This document shows positions 8,204 through 17,208 of a stretch of DNA of 64,000 nucleotides, piece after piece. How positions within the stretch are numbered: the stretch's first letter is position 1; every line of letters begins with the position of its first letter. Made by a program: the position numbers and the translations under genes. Source of the stretch: Pseudotabrizicola algicola (GTDB lineage: Bacteria > Pseudomonadota > Alphaproteobacteria > Rhodobacterales > Rhodobacteraceae); assembly GCF_010915705.1 (NCBI RefSeq), contig NZ_JAAIKE010000003.1, forward strand, positions 186,001 through 250,000, given 5' to 3'. A model generated the notes under the pieces. The model was given only the letters and a program-made list of their open reading frames with translations. It did not search any database and was not told the origin of the DNA.

Positions 8204-8838
8204 ATTCCGGGTGTCTTACCGCTGGCCAGATCGGCCAGAACGGATTGCAGCATCGTCACTTCGGCATCAGAAACCTCATGCCCGCGGCCCGGAAACAGAT
8301 CACTCCGTGCCCTTGCCTGCCCCCGCCCAAGGTCAAGCACGGCCTCGGCAAAGGCTGTGACCGGAATCCACGGGTCGGCATCCGAGCCGGTCAGATAGAC
8401 CGGCAGATTTGCGGGCAAAGCCTGCGGCAAACCATCGGCAGGCTGTCCGACGCGGCAGCCGGTGAAGGCCACCAGAGCTTCGGGCGCAGGCCGACCGGAA
8501 AAGACGTATTCCAGCGACAGGCAGGCCCCTTGCGAAAACCCGGCCAGCACCAAGGGCAGGCCGGGGTAAGATGTGCGCGCGCGGGTAACCTCCCGTTCCA
8601 GATGATCCAGCGCCACTTGCAGGGCGGCCTTGGTTGACTCTGTCAAAGAGTCCACCGCCCGTGCCGCATACCAGCTGCCTTCTTCGGCACGCGGCAAACA
8701 AAAGGCAATGTCTGCCACGTCAAGCCGTGACAGAATGTGCGATTGCATTTCTTCCGGCGATTGTCCCCGGCCGTGGACAAGGACGCAAACCGCCCTTGCC
8801 CCGCAGGACGCGCCCAAATGAAGCGCGCTGCTTGCCAT
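8188..8838 (-). CDS. Alpha/beta hydrolase, phospholipase/carboxylesterase family (MhqD-like)
   Basis: A soluble hydrolase of 216 residues. The oxyanion region VLVHGRGQSPEEM is near the N-terminus. The nucleophile elbow is GFSQGA, and the acid and base are likely the Asp of GSDADPWIPV and the His of GRGHEVS, giving a complete triad. The start at MASSALHL overlaps the preceding stop as TGATG. The pairing with a VOC ring-cleaving dioxygenase immediately upstream resembles the mhqO-mhqD pair of quinone/hydroquinone-resistance operons. It may hydrolyse a ring-fission product or ester. Exact substrate unknown. Confidence 0.85.
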   Translation of the reverse strand: MASSALHLGASCGARAVCVLVHGRGQSPEEMQSHILSRLDVADIAFCLPRAEEGSWYAARAVDSLTESTKAALQVALDHLEREVTRARTSYPGLPLVLAGFSQGACLSLEYVFSGRPAPEALVAFTGCRVGQPADGLPQALPANLPVYLTGSDADPWIPVTAFAEAVLDLGRGQARARSDLFPGRGHEVSDAEVTMLQSVLADLASGKTPGMAAPR

Positions 8839-9797
8839 CAATTGAACTCGGCCGCTTCCAGACCTTCGCGCAGTTCTGCCTCGCGGTCCTTGAACCATGG
8901 CGGGAACACAAGGGTTTTGCCGATCTGGCCGGGGGGTTCGTCCTTTGCCCAGCCTTCGGCCGTCGTCCATGCCAGTTCGAACAGCGCGCCACCGGGGCTG
9001 CGGACATAGCAGGATTTGAAGTAGTTGCGGTCCTTCTGCTCGGAAATATCGGTAAAGCCGAGCCCCTCGATATGGGCGCGCAGCTTCATCTGGCTTTCCT
9101 CGTCACCGGTGTTCAGCGCCAGATGGTGGATCGTGCCGCCCGAAAGCGTCCATGTGCCAGCCGGGCTGTCCCGATCTTCGATCACCTCGACCCGCTGGAT
9201 CACGCCACTGGCATCAGGAACGCGGTAGACGATGCCTTCGTGCGTATCGGCCTCTTTGGTCAGCGGCAGGGCGATGGTCATGAAGTCATCCATCGCGCTG
9301 CGGTCAAAACAGGCGACGACTGCGCCGTAAATGCCCTTGATCCCGTGCTCGGCGCCAATGCCCTGCGCCGCATTGGTGATGGGCGTGCGCGGATCGTTCT
9401 CGCTTTCCACCAATTCGTGCGGAATGCCGCACGGGTGCGCGAAGGTTACGCGATCGGCACCAAAACGGGTGATCTTTTGGGCCGGAATTCCGCGCTGGTT
9501 CAGGCGGTCGACCCAGAACTGCGCCGCCCCTTTCGGAATAGCCTGCATGATGGTGCGCGACTGGTTGGTGCCGCGACGGCCGTAGATGCCAGGCTTGCGG
9601 AAAGGGAAGGTGGTGATGATGGTGGATGCATCCCCGTTGGGCGAACCATAATAGAGGTGATAGACCGGAATGGTGCCGTCAAACAGCACCGTGCGCTTCA
9701 CCGAATGAAGGCCAAGCGTCTTGGTATAGAAGTCAAAATCTTCCTGCGCCCCGTCTGTCGACATGGTCAGGTGGTGGTAGCCGCTGATTTGGCTCAT
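8838..9797 (-). CDS. VOC-superfamily ring-cleaving dioxygenase (MhqO/LinE-like)
   Basis: A protein of 319 residues with two glyoxalase/VOC modules. Candidate metal ligands are the His of GYHHLTM near residue 7, the His of IHHLALN in the second module, and the Glu of ALFELAW, the 2-His-1-carboxylate pattern of Fe(II) extradiol enzymes. The N-terminal block (YHLYYGSPNGD, DFYTKTLGL) fits the MhqO-type hydroquinone dioxygenase family. The start at MSQISG follows a GGAGGAAAACAC site and overlaps the intradiol-dioxygenase stop by 4 nt. It presumably opens a hydroxylated aromatic ring meta to or between hydroxyls. Confidence 0.87.
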   Translation of the reverse strand: MSQISGYHHLTMSTDGAQEDFDFYTKTLGLHSVKRTVLFDGTIPVYHLYYGSPNGDASTIITTFPFRKPGIYGRRGTNQSRTIMQAIPKGAAQFWVDRLNQRGIPAQKITRFGADRVTFAHPCGIPHELVESENDPRTPITNAAQGIGAEHGIKGIYGAVVACFDRSAMDDFMTIALPLTKEADTHEGIVYRVPDASGVIQRVEVIEDRDSPAGTWTLSGGTIHHLALNTGDEESQMKLRAHIEGLGFTDISEQKDRNYFKSCYVRSPGGALFELAWTTAEGWAKDEPPGQIGKTLVFPPWFKDREAELREGLEAAEFN

Positions 9798-10708
9798 GTG
9801 TTTTCCTCCGTTGTAGATTGGCCCTGCCGCCGCGGGCAAAGCACGAGATTGACGTCAACTCGGCGTCCGGTCGCCAATGGATCGACCGCCCGGAAATCGG
9901 CCAGTAACTCGGGTTTGACACCAAAGATGGCATCGCGCCCGATAGCCGGATCGGCCTTGTCGAAGAGATGGGTCACAAGCGTCTCATGCCCTTTGGCCGA
10001 AACGCGGAAATGCAGATGCGCAGGTCTTTCCAGACACATGCCAAGCCGGTTCATCAGACGCCCGACCGGTCCGTCGGCGGGAAGCGCATAGCCCCGCGGC
10101 ATCACGGACCGGAACGAAAAGCGGCCAAGGCTATCGGTGCGGAACTTGCCCCGCAAATTGTATTCGGGCTGATGATCGGGTTCCTGATTTTCGTATTTGC
10201 CTTCGGCGTTTGCCTGCCAGACCTCTACCAAGGCACCGGCAACCGGCTCGCCGGTCAGGCTGCTGATCTGGCCGCGCACCGTCAATGGCTCACCCTTGCC
10301 GTCGCGCGAAATGGTGGCCCCGTCCGGCAAGTCCGGTGCGTCATCGCGGTAGAATGGCCCTGCCACGGTGTTCGGTGTCGCTCCGGAAGGGCGCGGATGG
10401 TTCAGGTCTTCAAGCAGCGCGGTCAGGCCCATGGCATCGGCCAAAAGCACCCATTCTTGCCGGCGCGGGTCAGCGGAATGGCCCACCTCTGTCAGGAACT
10501 CGATGGCCGCGCGCAACTCTGCCGGGGTCAGTCGCAGGTTTTCGATCAGGTTATGCAGGTTCAGAACAAGCGCGCCCAGGGTTTCGGTCAGGCGTGAAGG
10601 GGCCGAGTTGGCAAGGCGTTCCGCGAATTCACCCGAGACCCTGAGCGAGTGCGACGGGCCTGCCCCCGCCTCGACCCTGCCAAGCTGGCTGTTCAGCCCT
10701 CGCGCCAT
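9794..10708 (-). CDS. Intradiol ring-cleavage dioxygenase, hydroxyquinol 1,2-dioxygenase type
   Basis: A 304-residue Fe(III) intradiol dioxygenase. The N-terminal helical dimerisation domain is followed by the family block PSGATPNTVAGPFYRDDAP and then VWQANAEGKYENQ. Expected iron ligands are visible: Tyr of EGKY, Tyr of MPRGYALP, and both His of RPAHLHFRVSA. VTHLF and IFGVK near the C-terminus favour hydroxyquinol over catechol dioxygenases, but catechol or chlorocatechol remain possible. The start follows GGGGAGGCC. It heads a leftward operon divergent from a LysR gene 92 bases away, the standard arrangement for LysR-controlled aromatic catabolism. Confidence 0.9.
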   Translation of the reverse strand: MARGLNSQLGRVEAGAGPSHSLRVSGEFAERLANSAPSRLTETLGALVLNLHNLIENLRLTPAELRAAIEFLTEVGHSADPRRQEWVLLADAMGLTALLEDLNHPRPSGATPNTVAGPFYRDDAPDLPDGATISRDGKGEPLTVRGQISSLTGEPVAGALVEVWQANAEGKYENQEPDHQPEYNLRGKFRTDSLGRFSFRSVMPRGYALPADGPVGRLMNRLGMCLERPAHLHFRVSAKGHETLVTHLFDKADPAIGRDAIFGVKPELLADFRAVDPLATGRRVDVNLVLCPRRQGQSTTEENT

Positions 10709-10800
10709 GTGACGGGGCCTCCCCTCCCCTTACGCAAAGGAATAGCGCGGGGAGACAAGATTCTGATTGAGTTGTTCGCCGCACAGTATAGCAATATGTC

Positions 10801-11769
10801 ATGAAGTTGAATGAGCGCCATCTGATGCAGCTCGCCGCAGTGATCGACGCGGGCGGTGTCTCTGAAGGTGCGGCGATGCTGGGTCTGACGCAGCCCGCCG
10901 TCAGTCGCTCGCTTGCCATGCTTGAAGCGCGCGTAGGTGAGCCCTTGTTCATAAAGGGCCGGCGTCCTTTGCAGGCCACCGCATTGGGAAGCCAGCTTGC
11001 CGTTCAGGGACGGGCAATCATTTCGGCATCAAGGCGCGCGTCTGACGTGGTGCAGGGTTTTGTGCGCGGCACCACAGGGCAGGTGCGGCTGGGTGGTGTG
11101 CCTTTCTTCATCGACGCGATGATCAGCCGGATGGTCGGGGAGTTTTTGAACCTCGAACCCGGCGTGACCGTTCAGCAGGCCTATATGAACCTGCCCGAAC
11201 TGACCGCCGCGTTAGAGGCGAACCAGATCGATATCGGCATTGTGCCGATTGGTGCCCTGGACTTGGGGCCAAGGTTTGTGTTCACCGAAATCCTTCCGGG
11301 CCGGAATATCGTGGCCTGTCGTCCCGGCCACCCGCTGATGCGAAAACGTCCGCTCGAGGCGGGCGATCTCACCCGCTATCCTTGGGTGGCGCCCTTGCCG
11401 GGCTCGCCGCTGATGTCGGACCTTCAGATGATCCTGATGTCGATCGGCATGTCAGACCTGAACATCCGCTATTCGGGCGGATCGTTGATGAGCGTGGTGC
11501 ATGTGCTTGCCGAAACCGATGCCTTGGCGGTTCTGCCATTTTCCGTGGTCTTCGCGCAGCGGCAGGAAAACCGGATCACCGTCTTGCCTTATGACATTCC
11601 TCAGCCCAATCGCTCTTTGGGCATTCTGCGTCTGACATCTGGGCCGCGCAACCCGGCCGTCGAGCGGTTCGCAGGCTACATCATTTCGGCGTTTGAAGAC
11701 CTCAAGCATGTGATCCGGCGACACGAGCGTTCGGTGGTCTGGGCCGCCGGCCCTGACAGCAGCATGTGA
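10801..11769 (+). CDS. LysR-family transcriptional regulator
   Basis: A 322-residue LysR regulator. The winged HTH occupies residues 1-60 (SEGAAMLGLTQPAVSRSLAMLE, then FIKGRRPLQATALG) and the periplasmic-binding-like effector domain about 90-300. It is divergent from the intradiol dioxygenase operon with a 92-base shared promoter gap, so it most likely controls that operon in response to a pathway intermediate. The start at MKLNERHL is the only ATG that leaves a complete HTH. The ligand is unknown. Confidence 0.92.
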   Translation: MKLNERHLMQLAAVIDAGGVSEGAAMLGLTQPAVSRSLAMLEARVGEPLFIKGRRPLQATALGSQLAVQGRAIISASRRASDVVQGFVRGTTGQVRLGGVPFFIDAMISRMVGEFLNLEPGVTVQQAYMNLPELTAALEANQIDIGIVPIGALDLGPRFVFTEILPGRNIVACRPGHPLMRKRPLEAGDLTRYPWVAPLPGSPLMSDLQMILMSIGMSDLNIRYSGGSLMSVVHVLAETDALAVLPFSVVFAQRQENRITVLPYDIPQPNRSLGILRLTSGPRNPAVERFAGYIISAFEDLKHVIRRHERSVVWAAGPDSSM

Positions 11770-11851
11770 CAGGCTGTCAAAATAGGACTGCGGCCCGTGA
11801 TGCCCGCCCCGGCGATCCGCACCGGAATGGGATTGCAAGTCAAATCCATTT

Positions 11852-11885
11852 GTTCGTATTTAGAACATCTGTGCGAATAATGTTC
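11852..11885. promoter_or_regulatory. PcaU-type operator, site 1 (M20/M24 operon)
   Basis: Half-sites GTTCG (11852), AGAAC (11862), GTGCG (11871) and TGTTC (11881): two 15-base units offset by 19. The central AGAAC-N4-GTGCG fits the shared pattern YGMAC-N4-GTKCG. It ends 37 nt before the M20 hydrolase ATG. Confidence 0.75.
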
Positions 11886-11922
11886 CGTGCGAATATCCAT
11901 TTTGGCGCAAGAGGGCCGATCT

Positions 11923-13329
11923 ATGCAAAATTCAGACGAGATATGGGCGCTTGTCGATGCCAAGAAGGAGCGCTTCATCGACCTTTCAGAGCGGGTTTGG
12001 GATAGTCCCGAACTGCTTTATGAAGAGCATGAAAGTGCCCGCCTGCATGCCGATGCGCTGGAGGCCGAAGGCTTCGCCGTCACCCGCAGTCTAGGCGGCA
12101 TTTCTACTGCTGTGATGGGTGAGGCTGGCTCCGGCGGGCCGGTTATCGCGATTCTTGGCGAGTATGATGCTTTGCCAGGCCTGAGCCAGCGCGCCGGAGC
12201 AGACCGGCATGAGCCGCTGGTCAAGGATGGCAACGGGCATGGCTGCGGCCACAATCTTCTGGGCGCGGGGGCTTTGGCGGCGGCGACTGCGGTGAAGGAT
12301 TATCTGCAGCGGCACGGGTTGCCGGGGCGGGTGCGGTATTACGGGTGCCCGGCGGAAGAGGGCGGGGCGGCCAAGACCTTTCTGGTGCGCGACGGATATT
12401 TTGCCGATGTGGATGCGGCCCTGTCGTGGCATCCGATGTCGTTCAACGGCATCATCCCGCCGTTGACGCTGGCGGTCAGCATGGTGGATTTCCACTTCAC
12501 GGGACAGGCGGCCCATGCCGCCGTTGCCCCCCATCTGGGCCGTTCCGCGCTCGATGCGGTGGAGCTGATGAGCGTCGGCGTAAACTACCTGCGCGAGCAT
12601 GTGCCGCAGGACAGCCGCATTCACTATGCCTATCTGGATGCGGGCGGACGCGCGCCAAACGTGGTGCAGGCGCAGGCCACCGTGCGCTATTCGGTGCGGT
12701 CGCTGCGGGCAGCGGACATGCGCGATCTGGTGGAGCGTGTGCGCAAGATTGCCGAGGGCGCTGCCCTGATGACCGGCACGCAGGTGCAGTCACGTGTGGT
12801 GACCGCGATGTCGGAAATGCTGGACAACCCCCCGCTTTACCGGTTGCTGCATGACAATATGGCGCGGCTTGGCGCGCCCGTTTTCGACGACGCTGACCGC
12901 GACTATGCCCGCAGGATACATGCGACACTGTCGCCCGAAGCCATTGCCGCCGCCTTTGCCGGCGCGGGTGTGGAGCCGGATGGAGCTGCCCTGCACGAGG
13001 GTCTGGTGCCGCTGGAGGCGCGGGGCGTTCCCATGCTGGGGTCGACCGATCTGGGCGATGTAAGCTGGGTGGTGCCCTTCGCGCAGGCGGGGCAGGCCAC
13101 ACATGCGCTGGGCACGCCCGGCCATACATGGCAGATCACGGCGCAAGGCAAATCGCCCGCCGCCCACAAGGCAATGATCAATGTCGCCAAAGCCTTGGCA
13201 TCGACCGTGCTTGATCTTATGAAAGAGCCAAAGCATCTTGCGGCGGCCAAGGCCGATCATGCAAAGCGCGTGGCCGCGACGCCCTATGTGCCGCCGCTGG
13301 CGGCAGATGCCCAGCCCCATGTGCCGTGA
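11923..13329 (+). CDS. M20-family amidohydrolase, AbgB-like
   Basis: A 468-residue zinc peptidase/amidohydrolase of family M20D. Metal-binding motifs are GEYDALPG with downstream GHGCGHNLLG, the catalytic/ligand glutamates CPAEEGG, and SWHPMSFNG. The GHGCGHNLLGAGALAA and RVRYYGCPAEEGGAAK blocks, and the length, match AbgB, which with AbgA cleaves p-aminobenzoyl-glutamate; no AbgA is next door. The start at MQNSDEIW is 37 nt after the operator. It shares a transcript with the M24 hydrolase 13 nt downstream. It probably hydrolyses an N-acyl or amide bond of the imported compound. Confidence 0.88.
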   Translation: MQNSDEIWALVDAKKERFIDLSERVWDSPELLYEEHESARLHADALEAEGFAVTRSLGGISTAVMGEAGSGGPVIAILGEYDALPGLSQRAGADRHEPLVKDGNGHGCGHNLLGAGALAAATAVKDYLQRHGLPGRVRYYGCPAEEGGAAKTFLVRDGYFADVDAALSWHPMSFNGIIPPLTLAVSMVDFHFTGQAAHAAVAPHLGRSALDAVELMSVGVNYLREHVPQDSRIHYAYLDAGGRAPNVVQAQATVRYSVRSLRAADMRDLVERVRKIAEGAALMTGTQVQSRVVTAMSEMLDNPPLYRLLHDNMARLGAPVFDDADRDYARRIHATLSPEAIAAAFAGAGVEPDGAALHEGLVPLEARGVPMLGSTDLGDVSWVVPFAQAGQATHALGTPGHTWQITAQGKSPAAHKAMINVAKALASTVLDLMKEPKHLAAAKADHAKRVAATPYVPPLAADAQPHVP

Positions 13330-13342
13330 AAGGACAGATGAC

Positions 13343-14437
13343 GTGACATCCGTTGCCAACAGACTCGCCGCTCTGCGGGACATCATGCAGCGCGGCGGCA
13401 CCACGCTGACGGCGCTTGCGCCGGGGGCGCATATGCACTGGGTGCTTGGCTATCACCCGCATCCGGACGAGCGTCCGACCTATCTGCTGGTCGGGCCGGA
13501 CAAGGCGATGATGGTGGTGCCTTCGGTCAATGCGCAGGATATCGGGGCGCGGGTCGATCTTCCGCAGCAGGTCTGGACAGATGAGGAGGGGCCTGCGAAA
13601 GCCCTTTCCGAGGCGCTGAAACAGGTGCTGCCAGATGGCGCGGTCAGGGTTTCGCTGGATGAAACCATGCGGGCCGATGCCGCGCTTTTGCTGCTCGACC
13701 AGCTTGGAACGGCGCAGCGGTGCTTTGCGACAGAGACGGTCGGAGCCCTGCGGATGCGCAAGGATGCCGCAGAATTTGCTGCCCTGAAAGCTGCCGCTCT
13801 GGTTGCAGACAAAGCGATGCAGGCGGGCTTTGCCGCCCTGCGTCCCGGCCTGACAGAGCGGCAGGTCGCCGAGGTAATCCGCGATGGCTTTGCGAGGCAG
13901 AACACGCCTTCGGCCTTTTGTCTGGTGGCCAGCGGGCCCAACGGGGCCTTCCCGCACCACTCCACGGGGGACCGCGTGATCCAGACCGGCGATGCGATTG
14001 TCATCGATATCGGCGGCACCACGGGCGGGTATCCGAGTGACATGACACGTATGGCTTTGGTAGGGAAAACGTCGGAGGAATATACCGCCGTTCATGCGGT
14101 TGTGGAGCGCGCGGTGCAGGCGGCGATGGCCGCAGCGCGCCCCGGTGTTTTGGCGAAATCCGTGGACAAGGCCGCGCGCGATGTGATCGCGCAGGCGGGC
14201 TATGGAGACTATTTCGTCCACCGCACCGGTCACGGGCTGGGGTTGGAGGTGCATGAGCCGCCCTATCTGACCGCGACCTCGGAGACGGTGCTGGAAGAGG
14301 GCATGGTGTTTTCGATCGAGCCGGGAATCTACCTGCCCGGACGCTTTGGCATCCGTCTGGAAGAGATTGTCATCCTGCGGGCCGACGGGCCGGAAATCCT
14401 GTCATCACTGCCGCGTGCGGCCTTTGTTGCGACGTGA
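13343..14437 (+). CDS. M24-family metallohydrolase (creatinase/aminopeptidase P fold), copy 1
   Basis: A 364-residue pita-bread protein. The five expected metal ligands are visible: two Asp in VIDIGGTTGGYPSDMTRM-type spacing, His in HRTGHGLGLEVHE, Glu in FSIEPGIY and Glu in LEEIVIL. An N-terminal creatinase-like domain precedes it. I choose the GTG start, 7 nt after AAAGGACAG and 13 nt after the M20 stop; upstream ATGs lie within the M20 gene. Members hydrolyse X-Pro peptides, creatine or ectoine. The context with an amidohydrolase and a peptide-type importer suggests sequential opening of a small amide or peptide-like compound. Confidence 0.86.
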   Translation: MTSVANRLAALRDIMQRGGTTLTALAPGAHMHWVLGYHPHPDERPTYLLVGPDKAMMVVPSVNAQDIGARVDLPQQVWTDEEGPAKALSEALKQVLPDGAVRVSLDETMRADAALLLLDQLGTAQRCFATETVGALRMRKDAAEFAALKAAALVADKAMQAGFAALRPGLTERQVAEVIRDGFARQNTPSAFCLVASGPNGAFPHHSTGDRVIQTGDAIVIDIGGTTGGYPSDMTRMALVGKTSEEYTAVHAVVERAVQAAMAAARPGVLAKSVDKAARDVIAQAGYGDYFVHRTGHGLGLEVHEPPYLTATSETVLEEGMVFSIEPGIYLPGRFGIRLEEIVILRADGPEILSSLPRAAFVAT

Positions 14438-14510
14438 GGGAACGGTTGCACCCCTGCGCGATTGCCTAAAAAATAGGGCTTGCGTTGCGCGCGGAAATTG
14501 TCGCTTAATC

Positions 14511-14534
14511 CGTACAGATGTTCGCTAATCGCAC
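14511..14534. promoter_or_regulatory. PcaU-type operator, site 2 (first Dpp importer)
   Basis: Half-sites CGTAC (14511), GTTCG (14520) and CGCAC (14530). The 15-mer GTTCGCTAATCGCAC differs by one base from the PcaR operator as I remember it. It ends 44 nt before the binding-protein ATG. Confidence 0.78.
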
Positions 14535-14578
14535 GTCGAGGCGAGCCGTGATGTCCCGCCAACTGGAGAGGAAATGCA

Positions 14579-16156
14579 ATGAAAAGAAGCCTGTTTCTGT
14601 CAACCGCGATTGCGGTTCTGTCTTGGGGGGCAGCAACGCAAGCTGAAACGCTGCGCTGGGCGCTGGCCGGGGATGCGCTGACGCTTGATCCGCATGCACA
14701 GAACGAAGGTGTAACCATCATGCTGCAATCGCAGATGATGGAGCCGCTGGTTTCACGCGCGCCGACGGGCGAGCTGGAAGCGACGCTTGCCACCGAATGG
14801 GCCGTCAAGGCCGATGACCCGAATGTCTGGGTGTTCAAGCTGCGCGAAGGCGTGACCTTCCACGACGGCGCGACCTTTGACAGCGAGGATGTTGTTTTCT
14901 CGATGGACCGCGCGCGGTCCGAAGCGAGCCAGATGAAGGGCATCATCGCCTCGGTCGCCGAAGTGCGAGCGACCGGCCCATACGAGGTGGAGATTGTCAC
15001 CAACGGCCCGAACCCGATTCTGCCTGCCGCGCTGACCAGCATCATGATGCTGGACAAGGGCTGGACCGAGGCGAACAACGCGGTGACCGTGCAGAACGTG
15101 GCGGCGGGCGAGGTGACGTTTTCGTCGACCAATGTGAACGGCACGGGGCCCTATACGCTGGTGTCGCGAGAGGCAGATGCCCGCACCGTGATGCGCGCCT
15201 TTGATGGCTATTGGGGCAAGGATACCTTCCCGCTGGCCTATAGCGAGATTATCTTCACGCCGATCCAGAACGCATCTACCCGTGTGGCGGCGCTGCTTTC
15301 GGGCGAGCTTGATTTCATTCAGGACGTGCCGGTGCAGGACATCGACCGCGTCAAGGGAACCGCTGGCCTGAAGGTCGAAAGCTCGTCCGAGAACCGTTCG
15401 GTGTTCTTTGGCCTGAACGTGAGCGATACGCTGGTGGCTGGCAACATCGACGGCAAGAACCCGCTGGCCGATGTGCGCGTGCGTCAGGCCATCAACATGA
15501 CCATCAACCGCGATGCGATCCGCGATGTCGTGATGCGCGGCCAGTCGGTTCCGGCGGGCATCATCATGCCGCCCTTCGTGAACGGCTGGACGGAAGAGCT
15601 GAACGCCTATCCGGCGCCTGACAATGAGGCGGCCAAGGCGCTGCTGGCCGAGGCCGGCTATCCGAACGGCTTCCCGATCACGCTCGACTGCCCGAATGAC
15701 CGCTACATCAACGATGAGGCGATCTGTCAGGCCACCGTGGGGATGCTGGGCCAGATCGGCATTCAGGCCCGTCTGAACGCCACCTCCAAGGCGCTGTTCT
15801 TCCCGCAGGTCAACGCGATGGAGACCGATTTCTACATGCTGGGCTGGGGTGTTCCGAGCTATGATTCGGAATACATCTTCAACTTCCTCTATCACACCCG
15901 TGACGAGTCCTACGGCAGCTGGAACAGCACCCGCTATTCCAACGCCGAACTGGACGCGCAGATCAAGGCGATTGCCGCCGAGGTCGATCTGCCCAAGCGC
16001 GATGCGATGATCGCCCAGATGTGGGAAACCGCGAAGAACGATCTGGCCTATATCCCGATCCATCACCAGATGCTGAACTGGGCGATGAAGGACGGGCTGA
16101 CGGTCACGGTCGACCCGGACAACCAAGCGCGCGTGAAGTATTTCGCGCTGAACTGA
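14579..16156 (+). CDS. Dpp/Opp-type ABC substrate-binding protein (importer 1)
   Basis: A 525-residue periplasmic binding protein of the SBP_bac_5 family. A Sec signal peptide (MKRSLFLSTAIAVLS, cleavage near TQA-E) is followed by the family motifs TLDPHAQNEG, WVFKLREGVTFHDGATF and NMTINRDAIRDVVM. The start follows GGAGAGG. It leads the dppBCDF-like operon (14579-20073). These proteins bind peptides but also nickel, glutathione, amides or sugars, so the ligand must be inferred from context and stays open. Confidence 0.93.
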   Translation: MKRSLFLSTAIAVLSWGAATQAETLRWALAGDALTLDPHAQNEGVTIMLQSQMMEPLVSRAPTGELEATLATEWAVKADDPNVWVFKLREGVTFHDGATFDSEDVVFSMDRARSEASQMKGIIASVAEVRATGPYEVEIVTNGPNPILPAALTSIMMLDKGWTEANNAVTVQNVAAGEVTFSSTNVNGTGPYTLVSREADARTVMRAFDGYWGKDTFPLAYSEIIFTPIQNASTRVAALLSGELDFIQDVPVQDIDRVKGTAGLKVESSSENRSVFFGLNVSDTLVAGNIDGKNPLADVRVRQAINMTINRDAIRDVVMRGQSVPAGIIMPPFVNGWTEELNAYPAPDNEAAKALLAEAGYPNGFPITLDCPNDRYINDEAICQATVGMLGQIGIQARLNATSKALFFPQVNAMETDFYMLGWGVPSYDSEYIFNFLYHTRDESYGSWNSTRYSNAELDAQIKAIAAEVDLPKRDAMIAQMWETAKNDLAYIPIHHQMLNWAMKDGLTVTVDPDNQARVKYFALN

Positions 16157-16175
16157 TCCTGCCACAGTCCTGAAA

Positions 16176-16201
16176 GATCCGGTGGCGTCTGCCGCCGGGT
16201 C
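16176..16201 (+). terminator. Hairpin with T-run between binding-protein and permease genes
   Basis: An 11 bp stem with two G-U pairs (GATCCGGTGGC / GCCGCCGGGTC), a 4 nt loop, and TTTTGTCCTTTT directly after it. The position suits partial termination that keeps the binding protein more abundant than the membrane subunits. Confidence 0.6.
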
Positions 16202-16230
16202 TTTTGTCCTTTTCATTCGAGAAAACCCTG

Positions 16231-17208
16231 ATGCTCGCATTCCTCATTCGCCGGCTGTTCCAGTCGGTCGTTGTCCTTCTGGTGGTCGGAGCGGTGTCTT
16301 TCGGCATGTTCCGCTTCATCGGCGATCCGGTGAACAACATGCTGGGGCAGGAACGCACGCAGGCCGACATTGCCGACCTGCGCGAGCGACTGGGGCTGGA
16401 CCGGTCGGTCTTCGTGCAATACGCGGTGTTCCTGCGCAATGCGGCGCAGGGGGATTTCGGGGTCAGCTACCGGCAGGGGCGGCCCGTGGCCGACATCATC
16501 GCCGAGCGCGCGCCGGCCACGCTGGAACTGGCGGCGGTGTCGGGTGTGATGGCGCTGGTGTTCGGTATCGGGCTGGGGGTTATCACCGCGATCAAGCGGG
16601 ACAGTCTGGTTTCCAGCACGATCATGACGCTGTCGCTGGTGGGGGTGTCCTTGCCCACCTTCCTGATCGGAATCCTGCTGATCTATGTCTTGTCGGTGCA
16701 GCTGGAATGGCTGCCCAGTTTTGGCCGCGGCGAGACGGTGCGGGTGGGCGGCTGGACGACCGGCTTTCTGACGCAATCGGGGCTGGTCGCGCTGATCCTG
16801 CCTGCGATCACGCTTGGGCTCTACCAGATGACGCTGATCATGCGGATCGTGCGGTCTGAAATGCTCGAGGTGCTGCGGCAGGATTACATCCGTTTTGCCC
16901 GCGCGCGGGGGCTGCGCGAGCGGTCGATCAACTTTCGCCACGCGCTGAAGAACACGCTGGTGCCCGTTATCACGGTGACGGGGTTGCAGATGGGCAGCAT
17001 CATCGCGTTTTCCATCATCACCGAAACCGTGTTCCAGTGGCCGGGCATGGGGCTTTTGTTCATCAACGCGGTGCAGTTCGTCGATATTCCGGTGATGGCG
17101 GCCTATCTGATGCTGATTTCGGTGCTGTTCGTCAGCATCAATCTGGTTGTGGACCTGCTGTATTTTGCGATCGATCCGCGGTTGAGCATTGAGAGGGTAA
17201 AGGCATGA
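16231..17208 (+). CDS. DppB-type ABC permease (importer 1)
   Basis: An inner-membrane permease of 325 residues. The first membrane segment is at residues 8-30, and the family features are present: FRFIGDPVNNMLG after it, a periplasmic loop with LRERLGLDR, and the cytoplasmic coupling loop DYIRFARARGLRERSI with an EAA-like context. The start at MLAFLIRRL is chosen since the protein then begins like other DppB proteins. It overlaps dppC by 4 nt. It partners DppC in the channel. Confidence 0.92.
   Translation: MLAFLIRRLFQSVVVLLVVGAVSFGMFRFIGDPVNNMLGQERTQADIADLRERLGLDRSVFVQYAVFLRNAAQGDFGVSYRQGRPVADIIAERAPATLELAAVSGVMALVFGIGLGVITAIKRDSLVSSTIMTLSLVGVSLPTFLIGILLIYVLSVQLEWLPSFGRGETVRVGGWTTGFLTQSGLVALILPAITLGLYQMTLIMRIVRSEMLEVLRQDYIRFARARGLRERSINFRHALKNTLVPVITVTGLQMGSIIAFSIITETVFQWPGMGLLFINAVQFVDIPVMAAYLMLISVLFVSINLVVDLLYFAIDPRLSIERVKA

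Noticed and set aside
10709-10800. GTTCG near 10774 in the LysR-dioxygenase gap as another copy of the operator
   Set aside because: No partner half-site at either the 4- or 5-base spacing; a single GTTCG is expected by chance in high-GC DNA.
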